A stretch of 64,000 nt of DNA from JACKII01 sp041687435 (GCA_041687435.1 JAWLBX010000005.1:62001-126000); one strand, 5' to 3'; positions 50,333 through 59,559 are shown, numbered from the stretch's first letter. Notes: a model not told the origin generated them from the letters alone. Numbers and translations are program-made.

Positions 50333-51622
50333 TTAAGCCTCCTGGCCGGGTTTAGGCTGGATCAAAATGGCGCGAAAATCGTTAACATTGGTGCATGTCG
50401 GGCCCGTGACGATCAGGTCGTCCAGCGCCTGAAACGCTTTGTAAGCGTCATTGTCGGCCAGCAAGGACCCCGGGTCCAGCCCTGCGGCACGCATCCGCGC
50501 CAGGCTTTCCGGCCCGGCATGGGCGCCGGCATTGTCCTCGCTACCGTCGATGCCGTCGGTGTCCGCGGCAAGGGCGTGAATGCCGGTCTCGCCATCCAGC
50601 GCCAGCGTCAGGCCCAGCAGGAACTCCGCATTGCGGCCGCCGCGGCCCTTGCCGTGCACCGTCACTGTGGTTTCGCCGCCGGACAGCAACAGCGCCGGCG
50701 CCTTGGCCGGCTGGCCGTGTGCCGCCACCTGCAACGCGATGCCGGCAAGCACCTTGCCCACCTCGCGCGCCTCGCCCTCGATCCGGTCGGACAGGATCAG
50801 CGGCGTCACGCCGGCTGCGCGCGCCGTCTCCGCCGCCGCTTCCAGCGCGTGTTGCGGCGTTGCCAGCAGGCGGAACTCCGTGTTGGCAAAGACCCCGTCG
50901 CCGGGCTTCGGTGTCTCGGCCGCCGGGTCCAGAAGGCGGCCTGCGACGCTGGCCGGCGGGTCGATGCCATAGCGGGCCAGCACGGCGCGGGCGTCGGCCA
51001 GCGTGCTGGCGTCCGGCACGGTCGGGCCGCTGGCGATGACATCCGCCCGGTCGCCCGGCACGTCCGATATGGCGAGCGTGACCACCCGCGCGGGTGCGGC
51101 CAGGGCCGCGAGCCGCCCGCCCTTTACGGCCGAAAGGTGTTTGCGCACCGCGTTCATCTCGCCAATGTCCGCGCCGGAGCGCAGCAGGGCGGCGTTGACC
51201 GCGCGCTTGTCGTCGAGCGACACCCCGTCCGCCGGCAGGGCCAGCAGGGCGGAGCCGCCGCCGGACGCCAGGAACAGCACCAGATCGTCCGGCCCCGCAT
51301 CCGCGGCCAGCCGGGCGATTCGGGCCGCGGCCTGCGCTCCGGCGGCATCTGGCATGGGGTGGCCTGCCTCGACCACCTCGATCGCACGGGTCGGCAGGCC
51401 GTGGGCGTAGCGGGTGATGACCAGGCCGGTTAGCGGCACGTCCGGCCAGGCGGCTTCGACCGCTGCCGCCATGGCCGCCGCGGCCTTGCCAGCGCCCAGC
51501 ACGACGACGCGCCCGGAAGCGGGCGGGGCGGGCAGATGGGCGGCAAGCACGCGCGCGGGCGCAGCACGGTTCACCGCGGCGCGGAAGCAATCGAGCAGGA
51601 GTTGACGTGGGTCGGACATCAT
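50333..51622 (-). CDS. Glycerate 2-kinase (MOFRL type II)
   Basis: A 429-residue enzyme of the GckA/TtuD group. VVLGAGKAAAAMAAAVE, FLASGGGSALLALPADGV, MNAVRKHLSAVKGGRLA and ISDVPGDRADVIASGPT, read as separate motifs, are diagnostic, and the C-terminal MOFRL domain includes GRNAEFLLGL and LAADTDGIDGSEDNAGA. It phosphorylates D-glycerate to 2-phosphoglycerate. Two tandem ATGs (51622, 51619) are possible starts. A frame extending to 53350 is only the shadow of murJ. pyk follows directly. Confidence 0.94.
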   Translation of the reverse strand: MMSDPRQLLLDCFRAAVNRAAPARVLAAHLPAPPASGRVVVLGAGKAAAAMAAAVEAAWPDVPLTGLVITRYAHGLPTRAIEVVEAGHPMPDAAGAQAAARIARLAADAGPDDLVLFLASGGGSALLALPADGVSLDDKRAVNAALLRSGADIGEMNAVRKHLSAVKGGRLAALAAPARVVTLAISDVPGDRADVIASGPTVPDASTLADARAVLARYGIDPPASVAGRLLDPAAETPKPGDGVFANTEFRLLATPQHALEAAAETARAAGVTPLILSDRIEGEAREVGKVLAGIALQVAAHGQPAKAPALLLSGGETTVTVHGKGRGGRNAEFLLGLTLALDGETGIHALAADTDGIDGSEDNAGAHAGPESLARMRAAGLDPGSLLADNDAYKAFQALDDLIVTGPTCTNVNDFRAILIQPKPGQEA

Positions 51623-51717
51623 GGATGACTCGTCCCATGGAAACCGACACTGGTCAACGCGCGTCTTGACCACGATATAAAGCCCAGTCAAACCGCCCGC
51701 AAAGGAGGCCATGCCCC

Positions 51718-52014
51718 ATGGACAAACAGACTCAGACCGAACTGGAAGCCGCCGCGTTCCGCACCTTGGTGCAGCACCTGCGCGACCATCCGGATGTACA
51801 GAACATCGACCTGATGAACCTGGCGGGCTTCTGCCGCAACTGCCTGTCGAAATGGTACAAGGCCGCAGCGGAGGAAAAGGGCATCGCCCTGGATTACGAG
51901 GCCGCCCGCGAAATCGTCTACGGCATGCCGTATGGGGAGTATAAGGCGAAACACCAGGAGGAAGCCTCGCCGGAGCAGGTGGCGGCGTTCCAGGCAAACA
52001 ATCCCGGACACTGA
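51718..52014 (+). CDS. DUF1244 domain protein
   Basis: A 98-residue small soluble protein. FRTLVQHLRDHPDVQNIDLM and GFCRNCLSKWYKAAAEEKG, with CxxC, are the DUF1244 signature; the structure is known in the family but the function is not. A strong AAAGGAGG precedes the ATG. It is divergent from the glycerate kinase gene and 49 bases upstream of murJ on the same strand. Confidence 0.9.
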   Translation: MDKQTQTELEAAAFRTLVQHLRDHPDVQNIDLMNLAGFCRNCLSKWYKAAAEEKGIALDYEAAREIVYGMPYGEYKAKHQEEASPEQVAAFQANNPGH

Positions 52015-52063
52015 CTCCACACATTAACCCCTGACGCGCGCAGCCGCGAAGGAGATACCGGCC

Positions 52064-53653
52064 ATGTTGCTGCGCGCGGCCGCCACTGTCGGCGGCTTTA
52101 CCATGGCCAGCCGCGTGCTGGGATTTGTCCGCGATCTGCTGATTGCGGCAATCCTCGGTGCCGGGCCGGTGGCCGACGCCTTTTTCGTTGCGCTGCGCCT
52201 GCCGAACCTGTTCCGGCGCCTGTTCGCCGAAGGTGCCTTCAACGCCGCCTTTGTGCCCATGTTTGCCGGCGTGCTGGCGCGGGAAGGGCCGGCCGCCGCC
52301 CGCGCGTTTGCCGAGCGGGTGCTGGCATTGATGCTGGTGACGCTGACGCTGATCACCATCGCCGGCGAGTTGGCCATGCCGGTACTGGTCTACGGGCTTG
52401 CGCCCGGCCTGGCAGGTAAGGCCGGCAGTTTCGATCTGGCCGTGGAGATGGCGCGGCTGACCTTCCCCTATCTTTGGTTCATCACGCTCGCCTCGTTGAT
52501 GGGTGCAGTGCTGAACGCGCTCGACAAGTTCGCCGCCGCCGCCGCCGCGCCCTGCCTGCTGAACCTGGTGATGATCGCGGCGCTGGTGTTCGCTGCCGAC
52601 GCACTGGAAACGCCGGGACATGTGCTGGCGGTTGCCGTGTCGGTGGCCGGCCTCGCGCAATTGATGCTGATGGCCTGGGCGATGCGGCGCGCCGGTTTCG
52701 CGTTGCGGCTGGTGCCGCCGCGCATCAGCCCGCGGGTCGCGCGCACGCTGAAGCTGCTGGGGCCAGGGGTGATCGGCGCGGGCGCCTTGCAACTCAACAT
52801 GCTGGTGAACACGCTGATCGCCTCGCTGCTGCCGGTGGGGGCGATCAGCTATCTCTATTATGCCGACCGTATTTACCAACTGCCGCTGGGCGTGATCGGT
52901 ATTGCCATCGGCACCGCCCTGCTGCCGAGCCTCTCTCGTGCGCTGAAAAGCGAGACACCGGCCCGCGCCGACGATGCCATGAACCGCGCGCTGGAGCTGT
53001 CGCTGTTTCTGACCCTGCCGGCCGCCGCGGCGCTGGCCGTCATACCGGAGGCGGTGGTGACCGTACTGTTCCAACGCGGCGCGTTCGGCGAGGCGGAGGC
53101 CGCAGCGACTGCCGGCGTTTTGGCGGCCTATGCCGCCGGGCTGCCGGCCTTCGTGCTGGTCAAGGTGCTGAGCCCCGGCTTCTTCGCGCGGGAGGATACG
53201 GCGACGCCGGTGAAGATTGCCACCGCCAGCATCGCGCTTAACATCGCGCTGGGCTTTGCGTTGTACCGCCCATTCGGCGCCGTCGGCCTGGCTGCGGCCA
53301 CCAGCATCGCCGCCTGGGCCAATGCGCTGACACTCGGCTGGCTGTTGCACCGCGGCGGCGGCTGGCGGGCGGACAATGTATTGCTGGCCCGGGCGCCGAA
53401 AGCGCTGGCGGCAAGTTTGGCCATGGGCGCCCTAGTGCTGGCGGGGGCGGAAGCCCTGGCGCGCCCGCTGGCCGATGGCGAGACTGCGCGGACCCTGGCG
53501 CTCGCCGCCATCTGTGGCGCAGGAGCGGCGGCGTATTTCGCGCTTGCCTGGGGTTTTGGCGCGGTGGACCGCGCCGCGCTCGCCGCATTGGCCAAACGTC
53601 CGCTTGACCGCGTGCGCCGCCGCCGCGATAAGGCGCAGAATTCCGCAAAGTAA
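52064..53653 (+). CDS. murJ: Lipid II flippase MurJ
   Basis: A 529-residue membrane protein with 14 predicted helices. RAAATVGGFTMASRVLGFVRD, FFVALRLPNLFRRLFAEGAFN (split) and AYAAGLPAFVLVKVLSPGFFARED in separate parts are diagnostic of MurJ/MviN. It flips lipid II for peptidoglycan synthesis. GGAGA precedes the ATG. trpS follows 13 bases later, a common alphaproteobacterial neighbour pair. Confidence 0.96.
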   Translation: MLLRAAATVGGFTMASRVLGFVRDLLIAAILGAGPVADAFFVALRLPNLFRRLFAEGAFNAAFVPMFAGVLAREGPAAARAFAERVLALMLVTLTLITIAGELAMPVLVYGLAPGLAGKAGSFDLAVEMARLTFPYLWFITLASLMGAVLNALDKFAAAAAAPCLLNLVMIAALVFAADALETPGHVLAVAVSVAGLAQLMLMAWAMRRAGFALRLVPPRISPRVARTLKLLGPGVIGAGALQLNMLVNTLIASLLPVGAISYLYYADRIYQLPLGVIGIAIGTALLPSLSRALKSETPARADDAMNRALELSLFLTLPAAAALAVIPEAVVTVLFQRGAFGEAEAAATAGVLAAYAAGLPAFVLVKVLSPGFFAREDTATPVKIATASIALNIALGFALYRPFGAVGLAAATSIAAWANALTLGWLLHRGGGWRADNVLLARAPKALAASLAMGALVLAGAEALARPLADGETARTLALAAICGAGAAAYFALAWGFGAVDRAALAALAKRPLDRVRRRRDKAQNSAK

Positions 53654-53666
53654 GGTCACCAGACCC

Positions 53667-54677
53667 GTGAGCCATCCAACCAATCGCATTTTCAGCGGCA
53701 TTCAGCCGACCGGCAACCTGCACCTTGGCAACTATCTGGGCGCGATCCGCAACTGGGTCGGCATGCAGAAGGACTATGAGTGCATTTTCTGCATCGTCGA
53801 CATGCACGCCATCACCGTGCCGCAAGACCCCAAGGCGCTGCGCCAGTCCACGCGGGAGGTGACCGCGGCCTACATCGCCAGCGGCATCAACCCCGACGAA
53901 TGCGTGATCTTCAACCAGTCCACTGTCAGCGGCCATGCCGAGTTGGCCTGGATTCTGGGCTGCCATGCGCCGATGGGCTGGCTGAATCGGATGACCCAGT
54001 TCAAGGAGAAGGCCGGCAAGAAGCGCGATCAGGCCATGGTCGGGCTCTATTCCTACCCGGTGCTGATGGCCGCCGACATCCTGCTGTACAAGGCGACGGA
54101 CGTGCCGGTGGGCGAGGATCAGAAGCAGCATCTGGAACTGGCGCGCGATGTCGCCGGCGCGTTCAACCGCTATTATGACGTGGACTTTTTCCCCCTGCCG
54201 GAGCCGCGCATTTTCGGCTCGGCAACGCGGGTGATGAGCCTGCGCGACGGCACCGCGAAGATGAGCAAGTCGGACCCGTCCGATCAATCGCGTATCACCT
54301 TTACCGACGATGCCGACGCCATCGCGGGCAAGATCCGCCGCGCCAAGACCGACCCGGAGCCGTTGCCGAGCGAGGCCGCCGGCCTGGAAGGCCGGCCGGA
54401 GGCGGACAATCTGGTCGGCATCTACGCCGCGCTGGCGGATATGACGGTGGATCAGGTGCTGGCGGAGTATGGTGGCAAGGGCTTTGCCGACTTCAAGCGC
54501 GGCTTGGCCGATGTTGCCGTGCAGGCGCTCTCGCCGATTACGTCGGAGATGCAGCGCATGCTGGCCGACCCGGCGTATGTGGATGGCGTCCTGGCCAAGG
54601 GGCATGAGCGGGCAGAGGCGATTGCGGCCCCTATTCTGCGGGAGGTGAAAGACCTGGTGGGATTCCTGCAACCCTGA
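53667..54677 (+). CDS. trpS: Tryptophanyl-tRNA synthetase
   Basis: A 336-residue class I synthetase. IFSGIQPTGNLHLGNYLGA carries the HIGH-like HLGN (19-22), GEDQKQHLELARD binds Trp and adenylate, and KMSKSD is the second signature. Length matches the family. The GTG at 53667 is the likely start; the longer frame upstream lies in murJ. It is cotranscribed with murJ. Confidence 0.97.
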   Translation: MSHPTNRIFSGIQPTGNLHLGNYLGAIRNWVGMQKDYECIFCIVDMHAITVPQDPKALRQSTREVTAAYIASGINPDECVIFNQSTVSGHAELAWILGCHAPMGWLNRMTQFKEKAGKKRDQAMVGLYSYPVLMAADILLYKATDVPVGEDQKQHLELARDVAGAFNRYYDVDFFPLPEPRIFGSATRVMSLRDGTAKMSKSDPSDQSRITFTDDADAIAGKIRRAKTDPEPLPSEAAGLEGRPEADNLVGIYAALADMTVDQVLAEYGGKGFADFKRGLADVAVQALSPITSEMQRMLADPAYVDGVLAKGHERAEAIAAPILREVKDLVGFLQP

Positions 54678-54827
54678 TCCATTCAGCCGGATTTCTGGCT
54701 GGAATCGGTCAAAAAAAGCGAGCTGGGCCCCTTGCTTTAGTGTAGGTGCGGGCGCATACATACAGGCTCATTCGCGCGCCGTGCCGCGCTGCGGACATCC
54801 GATTCTTAGCGGGAAGCTTGGGCCGGC

Positions 54828-55751
54828 ATGCAGCTCTATTTGCCCATCGCAGAAATATCGGTGGACGTGTTTTTGCTGTTGGGCCTGGGCGGCGGCATTG
54901 GGTTTCTGTCGGGATTGTTTGGTGTCGGCGGCGGCTTTCTGACCACGCCGGCGCTGATTTTTATCGGCATCCCACCCGCGGTGGCCGTGGCCAGCGGCGC
55001 CAATCAGCTGGTTGCAACCTCGATCACTGGCGTGATTGCCCATTGGCGGCGCAAAAGCGTCGATTTTACCATGGGCTTCGTTCTGCTCTGCGGCGGTGTG
55101 ATCGGCTCTACCGTCGGCGTTTATGTGTTCAAGCTGTTGCGCCAGCTTGGCCAGATCGACCTGATCATCTCCCTGCTCTATGTTGTGTTTCTGGGCGCCA
55201 TCGGCCTGCTGATGTTCGCGGAAAGCCTGCGCGCCTACATGCGCTCGCGCCGCGGTGCCGTGCGCCGCAGCAAGCTGCATCAGCACACCTGGATGCATGG
55301 GCTGCCGTTCAAGATCCGTTTCCGCCGCTCGCGCCTTTATATCAGCGCGCTGTTGCCCCTGACCATTGGCGCCCTTGTCGGCCTGCTGGCGGCGCTGATG
55401 GGCGTCGGCGGAGGGTTCATCATGGTGCCGGCGATGATCTATCTCCTTGGCATGCCGACGAATGTGGTGGCCGGAACCTCGCTGTTCCAGATTCTGTTCG
55501 TGGTGGCGAACGTGACCTTTCTGCAAGCCTACACCACCCAGACGGTCGACGTTGTGCTGGCGTTGGTGCTGCTGCTGGGGTCCGTCGTCGGCGTGCAGTT
55601 CGGCACGGTGATCGGCGCGAAGGTCACCGGCCCGTTGTTCCGGGTGCTGCTGGCGCTGATGGTGATGGCCACGGGCGGCAAGCTGCTGCTCGACCTGGTG
55701 ATCGAGCCGAGCGATCTTTACAGCCTGCAAATCCTGACCGGAGGGCGCTGA
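54828..55751 (+). CDS. TauE/SafE family sulfite/sulfonate exporter-like permease
   Basis: A 307-residue membrane protein with about 8 helices. Two repeated halves show GLFGVGGGFLTTPALIFIGI and ALMGVGGGFIMVPAMIYLLGM, the TauE/SafE hallmark. Such proteins export sulfite, sulfoacetate or other organic anions. The stop is 2 bases from the start of the TIGR02186-type gene, and UspA follows, an order often seen in alphaproteobacteria. Together with the SoeAB-like genes at 42.6-46.3 kb, sulfite handling is a fair guess. Confidence 0.9.
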   Translation: MQLYLPIAEISVDVFLLLGLGGGIGFLSGLFGVGGGFLTTPALIFIGIPPAVAVASGANQLVATSITGVIAHWRRKSVDFTMGFVLLCGGVIGSTVGVYVFKLLRQLGQIDLIISLLYVVFLGAIGLLMFAESLRAYMRSRRGAVRRSKLHQHTWMHGLPFKIRFRRSRLYISALLPLTIGALVGLLAALMGVGGGFIMVPAMIYLLGMPTNVVAGTSLFQILFVVANVTFLQAYTTQTVDVVLALVLLLGSVVGVQFGTVIGAKVTGPLFRVLLALMVMATGGKLLLDLVIEPSDLYSLQILTGGR

Positions 55752-55753
55752 CG

Positions 55754-56500
55754 ATGGCGCGGCTCGGGCGGATCGGGGCGTGCATTGTCATGGCGTGGCT
55801 GGCATTGACCATCGCCGCCCGGGCGGAAACCGTGGTTGCCGACCTTTCCGAGCATCAGATCAAGATCACCACCGGATTTGCCGGCACGGAATTGCTGCTG
55901 TTCGGCGTTGCCGACAGCCCCGGCGATATCATCGTCACGGTCAGCGGCCCCGACAACAGCGTCATTGTGCGCCGCAAGTCGCGGGTCAGCGGGCTCTGGA
56001 TCAACGCGGAAAGCGTGCAGTTCGAGACCGTTCCCGGCTTCTATCACGTCGCGGCGACCGAAAAGCTGTCAGAGGCGACCCTGGACGATGTGCTGCGCGA
56101 AAACGGCGTCGGCTTTCGCTATCTGAGCCTGACCCCGGCCGTCGATATCGGCCCGGCCCAGGCGGCGACCTTCCGGGAGGCGCTGCTGCGCCGCAAGGAG
56201 GTGCTGGACCTGTACGACAAACACCCTGGCCTGATCGAGTTTGTCAGCGGCACCCTGTTCCGCACCCGCATTCCGTTTCCCGCGAACGTGCCGACCGGCA
56301 CTTACCGCGTCGATGTCTATCATGTGGACAATGGCTGGGTGACCTCTACCACCTCGATTCCGCTGACCGTTCTGAAGGTTGGCCTGGAAGCCTCCATATT
56401 CCGGTTTGCTCACGACTATCCGGCGTTATACGGTATATTCGCCATCGCGCTGGCTGCGATGGCAGGATATGGCGCAGGCATGGTGTTTGGACGGCGTTAG
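55754..56500 (+). CDS. TIGR02186-type membrane-anchored exported protein
   Basis: A 248-residue protein with a signal peptide (ending near ARAE, residue 25) and a C-terminal transmembrane helix (about 220-243). The mature region is a strand-rich domain with LSEHQIKITTGFAGTELLLFG and GLWINAES, matching the conserved alphaproteobacterial family TIGR02186, whose function is unknown. It sits between the TauE/SafE permease and UspA with almost no gaps, so it may be an envelope partner of the permease. Confidence 0.82.
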   Translation: MARLGRIGACIVMAWLALTIAARAETVVADLSEHQIKITTGFAGTELLLFGVADSPGDIIVTVSGPDNSVIVRRKSRVSGLWINAESVQFETVPGFYHVAATEKLSEATLDDVLRENGVGFRYLSLTPAVDIGPAQAATFREALLRRKEVLDLYDKHPGLIEFVSGTLFRTRIPFPANVPTGTYRVDVYHVDNGWVTSTTSIPLTVLKVGLEASIFRFAHDYPALYGIFAIALAAMAGYGAGMVFGRR

Positions 56501-57013
56501 ATGAGCGATACCCAACCGCAAGACGGCAGCAAGGATATGCGCAAGGCCAGTGGCCGCGTTCTGCTGTGCATTGTCGACGATACGGACGAACTGTCGGTGG
56601 CGCTGCAATTCGCGGCGCGGCGGGCCCGGCGCACGGGCTCCCACATCGGCCTGCTCTATGTGATCGAGCAGGCGACGGAATTTCAGCACTGGTCCAGCGT
56701 CGGCGACCTGATGCGGGCGGAAGCCCATGCGGAGGCGGAGCGCGTGCTGAGCCGCGCTGCCGAGCACATCCGCCAGTGGAACCCGGAACCGCCGGTGTTC
56801 TTCATCCGCGAGGGCGACCGCCGCGATGAGGTCATCAAGCAAATCGAGGAAGACCAGTCCATCGCCTTCCTGATCCTGGGCGCCGCCACGGGGCGGGAGG
56901 GGCCGGGCCCGCTGGTCACCGCGCTGACCGGCCGCTGGGTCGGCCAACTGCACATCCCCATCGTGATCGTCCCCGGCAACGTCTCCGAGGAGGAAATCGA
57001 GTCGTTCGCTTGA
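56501..57013 (+). CDS. Universal stress protein (UspA family)
   Basis: A 170-residue single Usp domain. VLLCIVDDTDELSVALQFA opens the fold, and FLILGAATGREGPGPLVTALTG carries a variant of the GxxGxxxx-G(S/T) ATP-binding motif. The ATG follows the previous stop directly. Its position with the permease suggests it senses or regulates that transporter, which is inference. Confidence 0.9.
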   Translation: MSDTQPQDGSKDMRKASGRVLLCIVDDTDELSVALQFAARRARRTGSHIGLLYVIEQATEFQHWSSVGDLMRAEAHAEAERVLSRAAEHIRQWNPEPPVFFIREGDRRDEVIKQIEEDQSIAFLILGAATGREGPGPLVTALTGRWVGQLHIPIVIVPGNVSEEEIESFA

Positions 57014-57080
57014 GGGGTGGGTGATCGGACGCCGTTCCTCTAAGCTTTCCCTGCCGGTACCATAGGCGAGAGCCGGGATC

Positions 57081-58454
57081 TTAGGAGCTGCCTCCGTCAT
57101 CATTTGACGCGATCATCTCTGCGATTCGGTCGGCTGCCGCGCCTGGCTTGACTTCGCCAACAAGCCACTTGCCAGCCAACAAGCCGGCAGGGAAACCAAG
57201 AGTCCCACCCACGAGCGCGCCGACTGCGCCCAATCCCAAGATGAGACCTGTTGGTATGGATATTCTCGCCACAGTTTCAGGCGAAAATAAGATGCCCGAT
57301 TCGACAGATAGAGCGCTCGCATATCGTTCTCGCCAAGTCAGCGCGGCTTGCGCAGTCTCCTCCGTGACCTCGCCTTCTGGCGCTGGGAGATCTTTCAGTA
57401 ACAAATCGAGAGTTGACGAGAGGCGATCCAGAAACTCCAAAAGTTGATCGCGGAATTCCGGACATTCTACAGAGAGTTGATTGTTGCTGCGGACTTCTTC
57501 TCGAAATTTGGCAATTTGTTCAAGGACCGAGAGGGTGCTGTAGGTAAGCGCGGGATGGACGGCAGACAGCCGCTCTCGAAGCTGGCGAACTGCATCGCTA
57601 TCTTCCGTTGCCGTGCCCGTTCGGTCAGAACGACTGCCGGGAGGCTCGTCTTCCGGCGCTCCGTATTTGGCCGCAATCTCCGCGATGCGGGCGTTGACCT
57701 CGTCGTCGGAGCCTTGCCAGAAGGCGTCGTCCCGGGTGGCGATTTCGAGGAGGAGGGGCCAGTTCTGCTCCCGCCCGTCCAGCAGGCGCTGGTACCAGTC
57801 GAGCCAGAAGGACCAATCTCTGGATTCTTTAGATCCTATGGCAGCTGCATTAGGTATCTCAGCTACGTTTGGGACGTCCGAAAATGATTGCGGGTGCGCA
57901 TTGTTGATATGCTGGATGGCGTTCGCAATCCAGCTTGGCTGGACATCTGGGAACAGTGGAGAAGTTCGCAGCGATCGGCCATTGACTAACTGCGCACAAT
58001 CCAAGCGTAAAGCCGCCCAGGCGGCGTCCGCGGCGTCCGCGGCGTCGTGGGCAGCTAAGGCGGCAGCGTAGGCGGCTAAGGCGGCGTCGGCGGCTAAGGC
58101 GGCGGCAGCGGCTAAGGCGGCGTTGGTGGCGGCGAAGGCGGCTAAGTCGCCGACGGCTAAGGCGGCGTCGGCTACGGCGGCGTCGGCTACGGCTACGGCT
58201 CGCCGCGCGTTAGCATGCTCTGCTTCTGTCAGCATCCCGGATGGAGCCAAACCGACAACGCTGGCAATCAGGTTCGCCCGCAGGAACGGCAGGGCCGAAT
58301 ACTTCGCGGAAGTTACCGCGTCCGCCCAAACCAGCGGCAACACCCGCGCCGCCGCCCGCGCCGCCAATGCAACGCAAGCCTGACGCGGCTGGCTGGTTTC
58401 CTCCAGCCACGCCTTGAAGCTGTCCCGGTCCCGAATGTCGTCGATTGCCACCAT
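57081..58454 (-). CDS. Unrecognised alanine-repeat protein with glycine-rich membrane tail
   Basis: A 457-residue protein matching no family I know. The N part (1-75) is helical; residues 79-149 are a near-pure Ala-rich stretch in units such as ADAA, AADAALAA and HDAADAADAA, from tandem DNA repeats; residues 155-240 have WLDWYQRLLDGREQNWP, and a middle coiled region (about 275-380) follows. Residues 398-432 are hydrophobic with many Gly (LGAVGALVGG, PAGLLAGKWL), likely a membrane hairpin. GC content falls in the middle and codon use looks less biased than in neighbours, hinting at recent acquisition. The ribosome site is weak. Confidence 0.7.
   Translation of the reverse strand: MVAIDDIRDRDSFKAWLEETSQPRQACVALAARAAARVLPLVWADAVTSAKYSALPFLRANLIASVVGLAPSGMLTEAEHANARRAVAVADAAVADAALAVGDLAAFAATNAALAAAAALAADAALAAYAAALAAHDAADAADAAWAALRLDCAQLVNGRSLRTSPLFPDVQPSWIANAIQHINNAHPQSFSDVPNVAEIPNAAAIGSKESRDWSFWLDWYQRLLDGREQNWPLLLEIATRDDAFWQGSDDEVNARIAEIAAKYGAPEDEPPGSRSDRTGTATEDSDAVRQLRERLSAVHPALTYSTLSVLEQIAKFREEVRSNNQLSVECPEFRDQLLEFLDRLSSTLDLLLKDLPAPEGEVTEETAQAALTWRERYASALSVESGILFSPETVARISIPTGLILGLGAVGALVGGTLGFPAGLLAGKWLVGEVKPGAAADRIAEMIASNDDGGSS
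58008..58220. repeat. Tandem GGCTAAGGC-type DNA repeats encoding polyalanine helix
   Basis: Imperfect tandem units built on GGCGGCTAA and GCGTCGGCGGCTAAG, all in phase with the minus-strand gene. They encode the Ala-Asp/Leu rich helix at residues 79-149 and look prone to slippage, so unit number may differ among strains. Confidence 0.75.
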
Positions 58455-58511
58455 CAGCGGATGGTGGCCGGAGTCGGGCGGGGTGGCAAGGGGGATTGCG
58501 GGCTTGTCTGT

Positions 58512-58535
58512 GGCCCGCGGGCAACCCCGCGGGCC
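58512..58535. terminator. GC-rich hairpin after asd
   Basis: A perfect 10-bp stem (58512-58521 with 58526-58535) and CAAC loop, 14 bases past the asd stop on the minus strand. No T-run follows, so termination may need Rho. Confidence 0.55.
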
Positions 58536-58548
58536 GCAGGTTTGCTGC

Positions 58549-59559
58549 CTACAGATAATCCTCCGCCAGCGCCTGGGCGATCTGGACGGTGTTGTAGGCC
58601 GCGCCCTTGCGCAGGTTGTCGGAGACGACCCAGATGCTCAGGCCATAGGGCACGGTCGTATCCTCGCGCACGCGGGAGACGAACACCGCCGGGTCGCCGA
58701 CGCAATCCACCGGCGTCGCGTAGCCGCCATCCTCGCGCCGGTCCAGCAGAAGGACGCCGGGCGCATCCTGCAGGGCCTCATAGGCCTGCTCCAGATCGAT
58801 CGGCTCCTCGAACTCGATATTGATCGCCTCCGAATGGCCGACGAGCACGGGCACGCGCACGCAGGTCGCGACCACCTCGATCCCTGCATCGAGGATTTTC
58901 TTGGTCTCGTGCACCATCTTCCACTCTTCCTTGGTGGAGCCGTCTTCCATGAACACGTCGATCTGCGGGATGACGTTGAAGGCGATCTGCTTCGGGAACT
59001 TCCGCGGCTCCACATTCTCCATCTGGTAGATGGCCTTGGTCTGGTAGTAGAGCTCGTCCATGCCCGCCTTGCCGGCGCCGCCAGCCGCCTGATAGGTCGC
59101 GACGACGACGCGCTTGATCCGGGCGATGTCGTGCAGCGGCTTCAACGCCACGACCATCTGGATGGTGGAACAGTTCGGGTTGGCGATGATGTTGCGGTTG
59201 GTGAAGCCGGCCAGCGCCTCGCGGTTGACCTCCGGCACGACCAGGGGAATATCCGGATCCATGCGGAAATGGCTGGTGTTGTCGATGACGACACAGCCTG
59301 CCTCCGCCGCGCGTGGCGCATGAATGGCCGAAACCGCGCCGCCGGGCGAGAACAGGCCGATATCCCAGCCTTCGAAGTCGAACTTCGCCAGGTCCTGCAC
59401 CTTCAGGGTTTTGTCACCGAACGAGACCTCTTTGCCGACCGAGCGCTCGGAGGCGAGCGCCACGATCTCGTCAACAGGAAAGCCGGTCTCTTCGAGGGCT
59501 TCGAAGATTTGATGGCCGACGGCACCGGTGGCGCCGGCAACAGCAACTCTGTAGCCCAT
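58549..59559 (-). CDS. asd: Aspartate-semialdehyde dehydrogenase
   Basis: A 336-residue enzyme that reduces aspartyl phosphate to the semialdehyde for lysine, threonine, methionine and diaminopimelate. VAVAGATGAVG is the NADP loop, Cys130 in NPNCSTIQM is the nucleophile, and CVRVPVLVGHSEA is the conserved catalytic-His region. The ATG at 59559 starts the Rossmann fold exactly; 24 residues upstream in frame are rejected. AAAGG lies upstream. The neighbours are unrelated. Confidence 0.97.
   Translation of the reverse strand: MGYRVAVAGATGAVGHQIFEALEETGFPVDEIVALASERSVGKEVSFGDKTLKVQDLAKFDFEGWDIGLFSPGGAVSAIHAPRAAEAGCVVIDNTSHFRMDPDIPLVVPEVNREALAGFTNRNIIANPNCSTIQMVVALKPLHDIARIKRVVVATYQAAGGAGKAGMDELYYQTKAIYQMENVEPRKFPKQIAFNVIPQIDVFMEDGSTKEEWKMVHETKKILDAGIEVVATCVRVPVLVGHSEAINIEFEEPIDLEQAYEALQDAPGVLLLDRREDGGYATPVDCVGDPAVFVSRVREDTTVPYGLSIWVVSDNLRKGAAYNTVQIAQALAEDYL

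Noticed and set aside
50333..53350. 1005-residue minus-strand frame
   Set aside because: Its C-terminal 429 residues are the real glycerate kinase; the rest is the antisense shadow of DUF1244 and murJ.
54678..54740. Weak hairpin after trpS
   Set aside because: Stem is interrupted and followed by A residues rather than T, so a terminator on the plus strand is not supported.
58008..58220. Short regular repeats considered as a CRISPR array
   Set aside because: Units of 9-15 bases without spacers, all in phase with a protein-coding frame.
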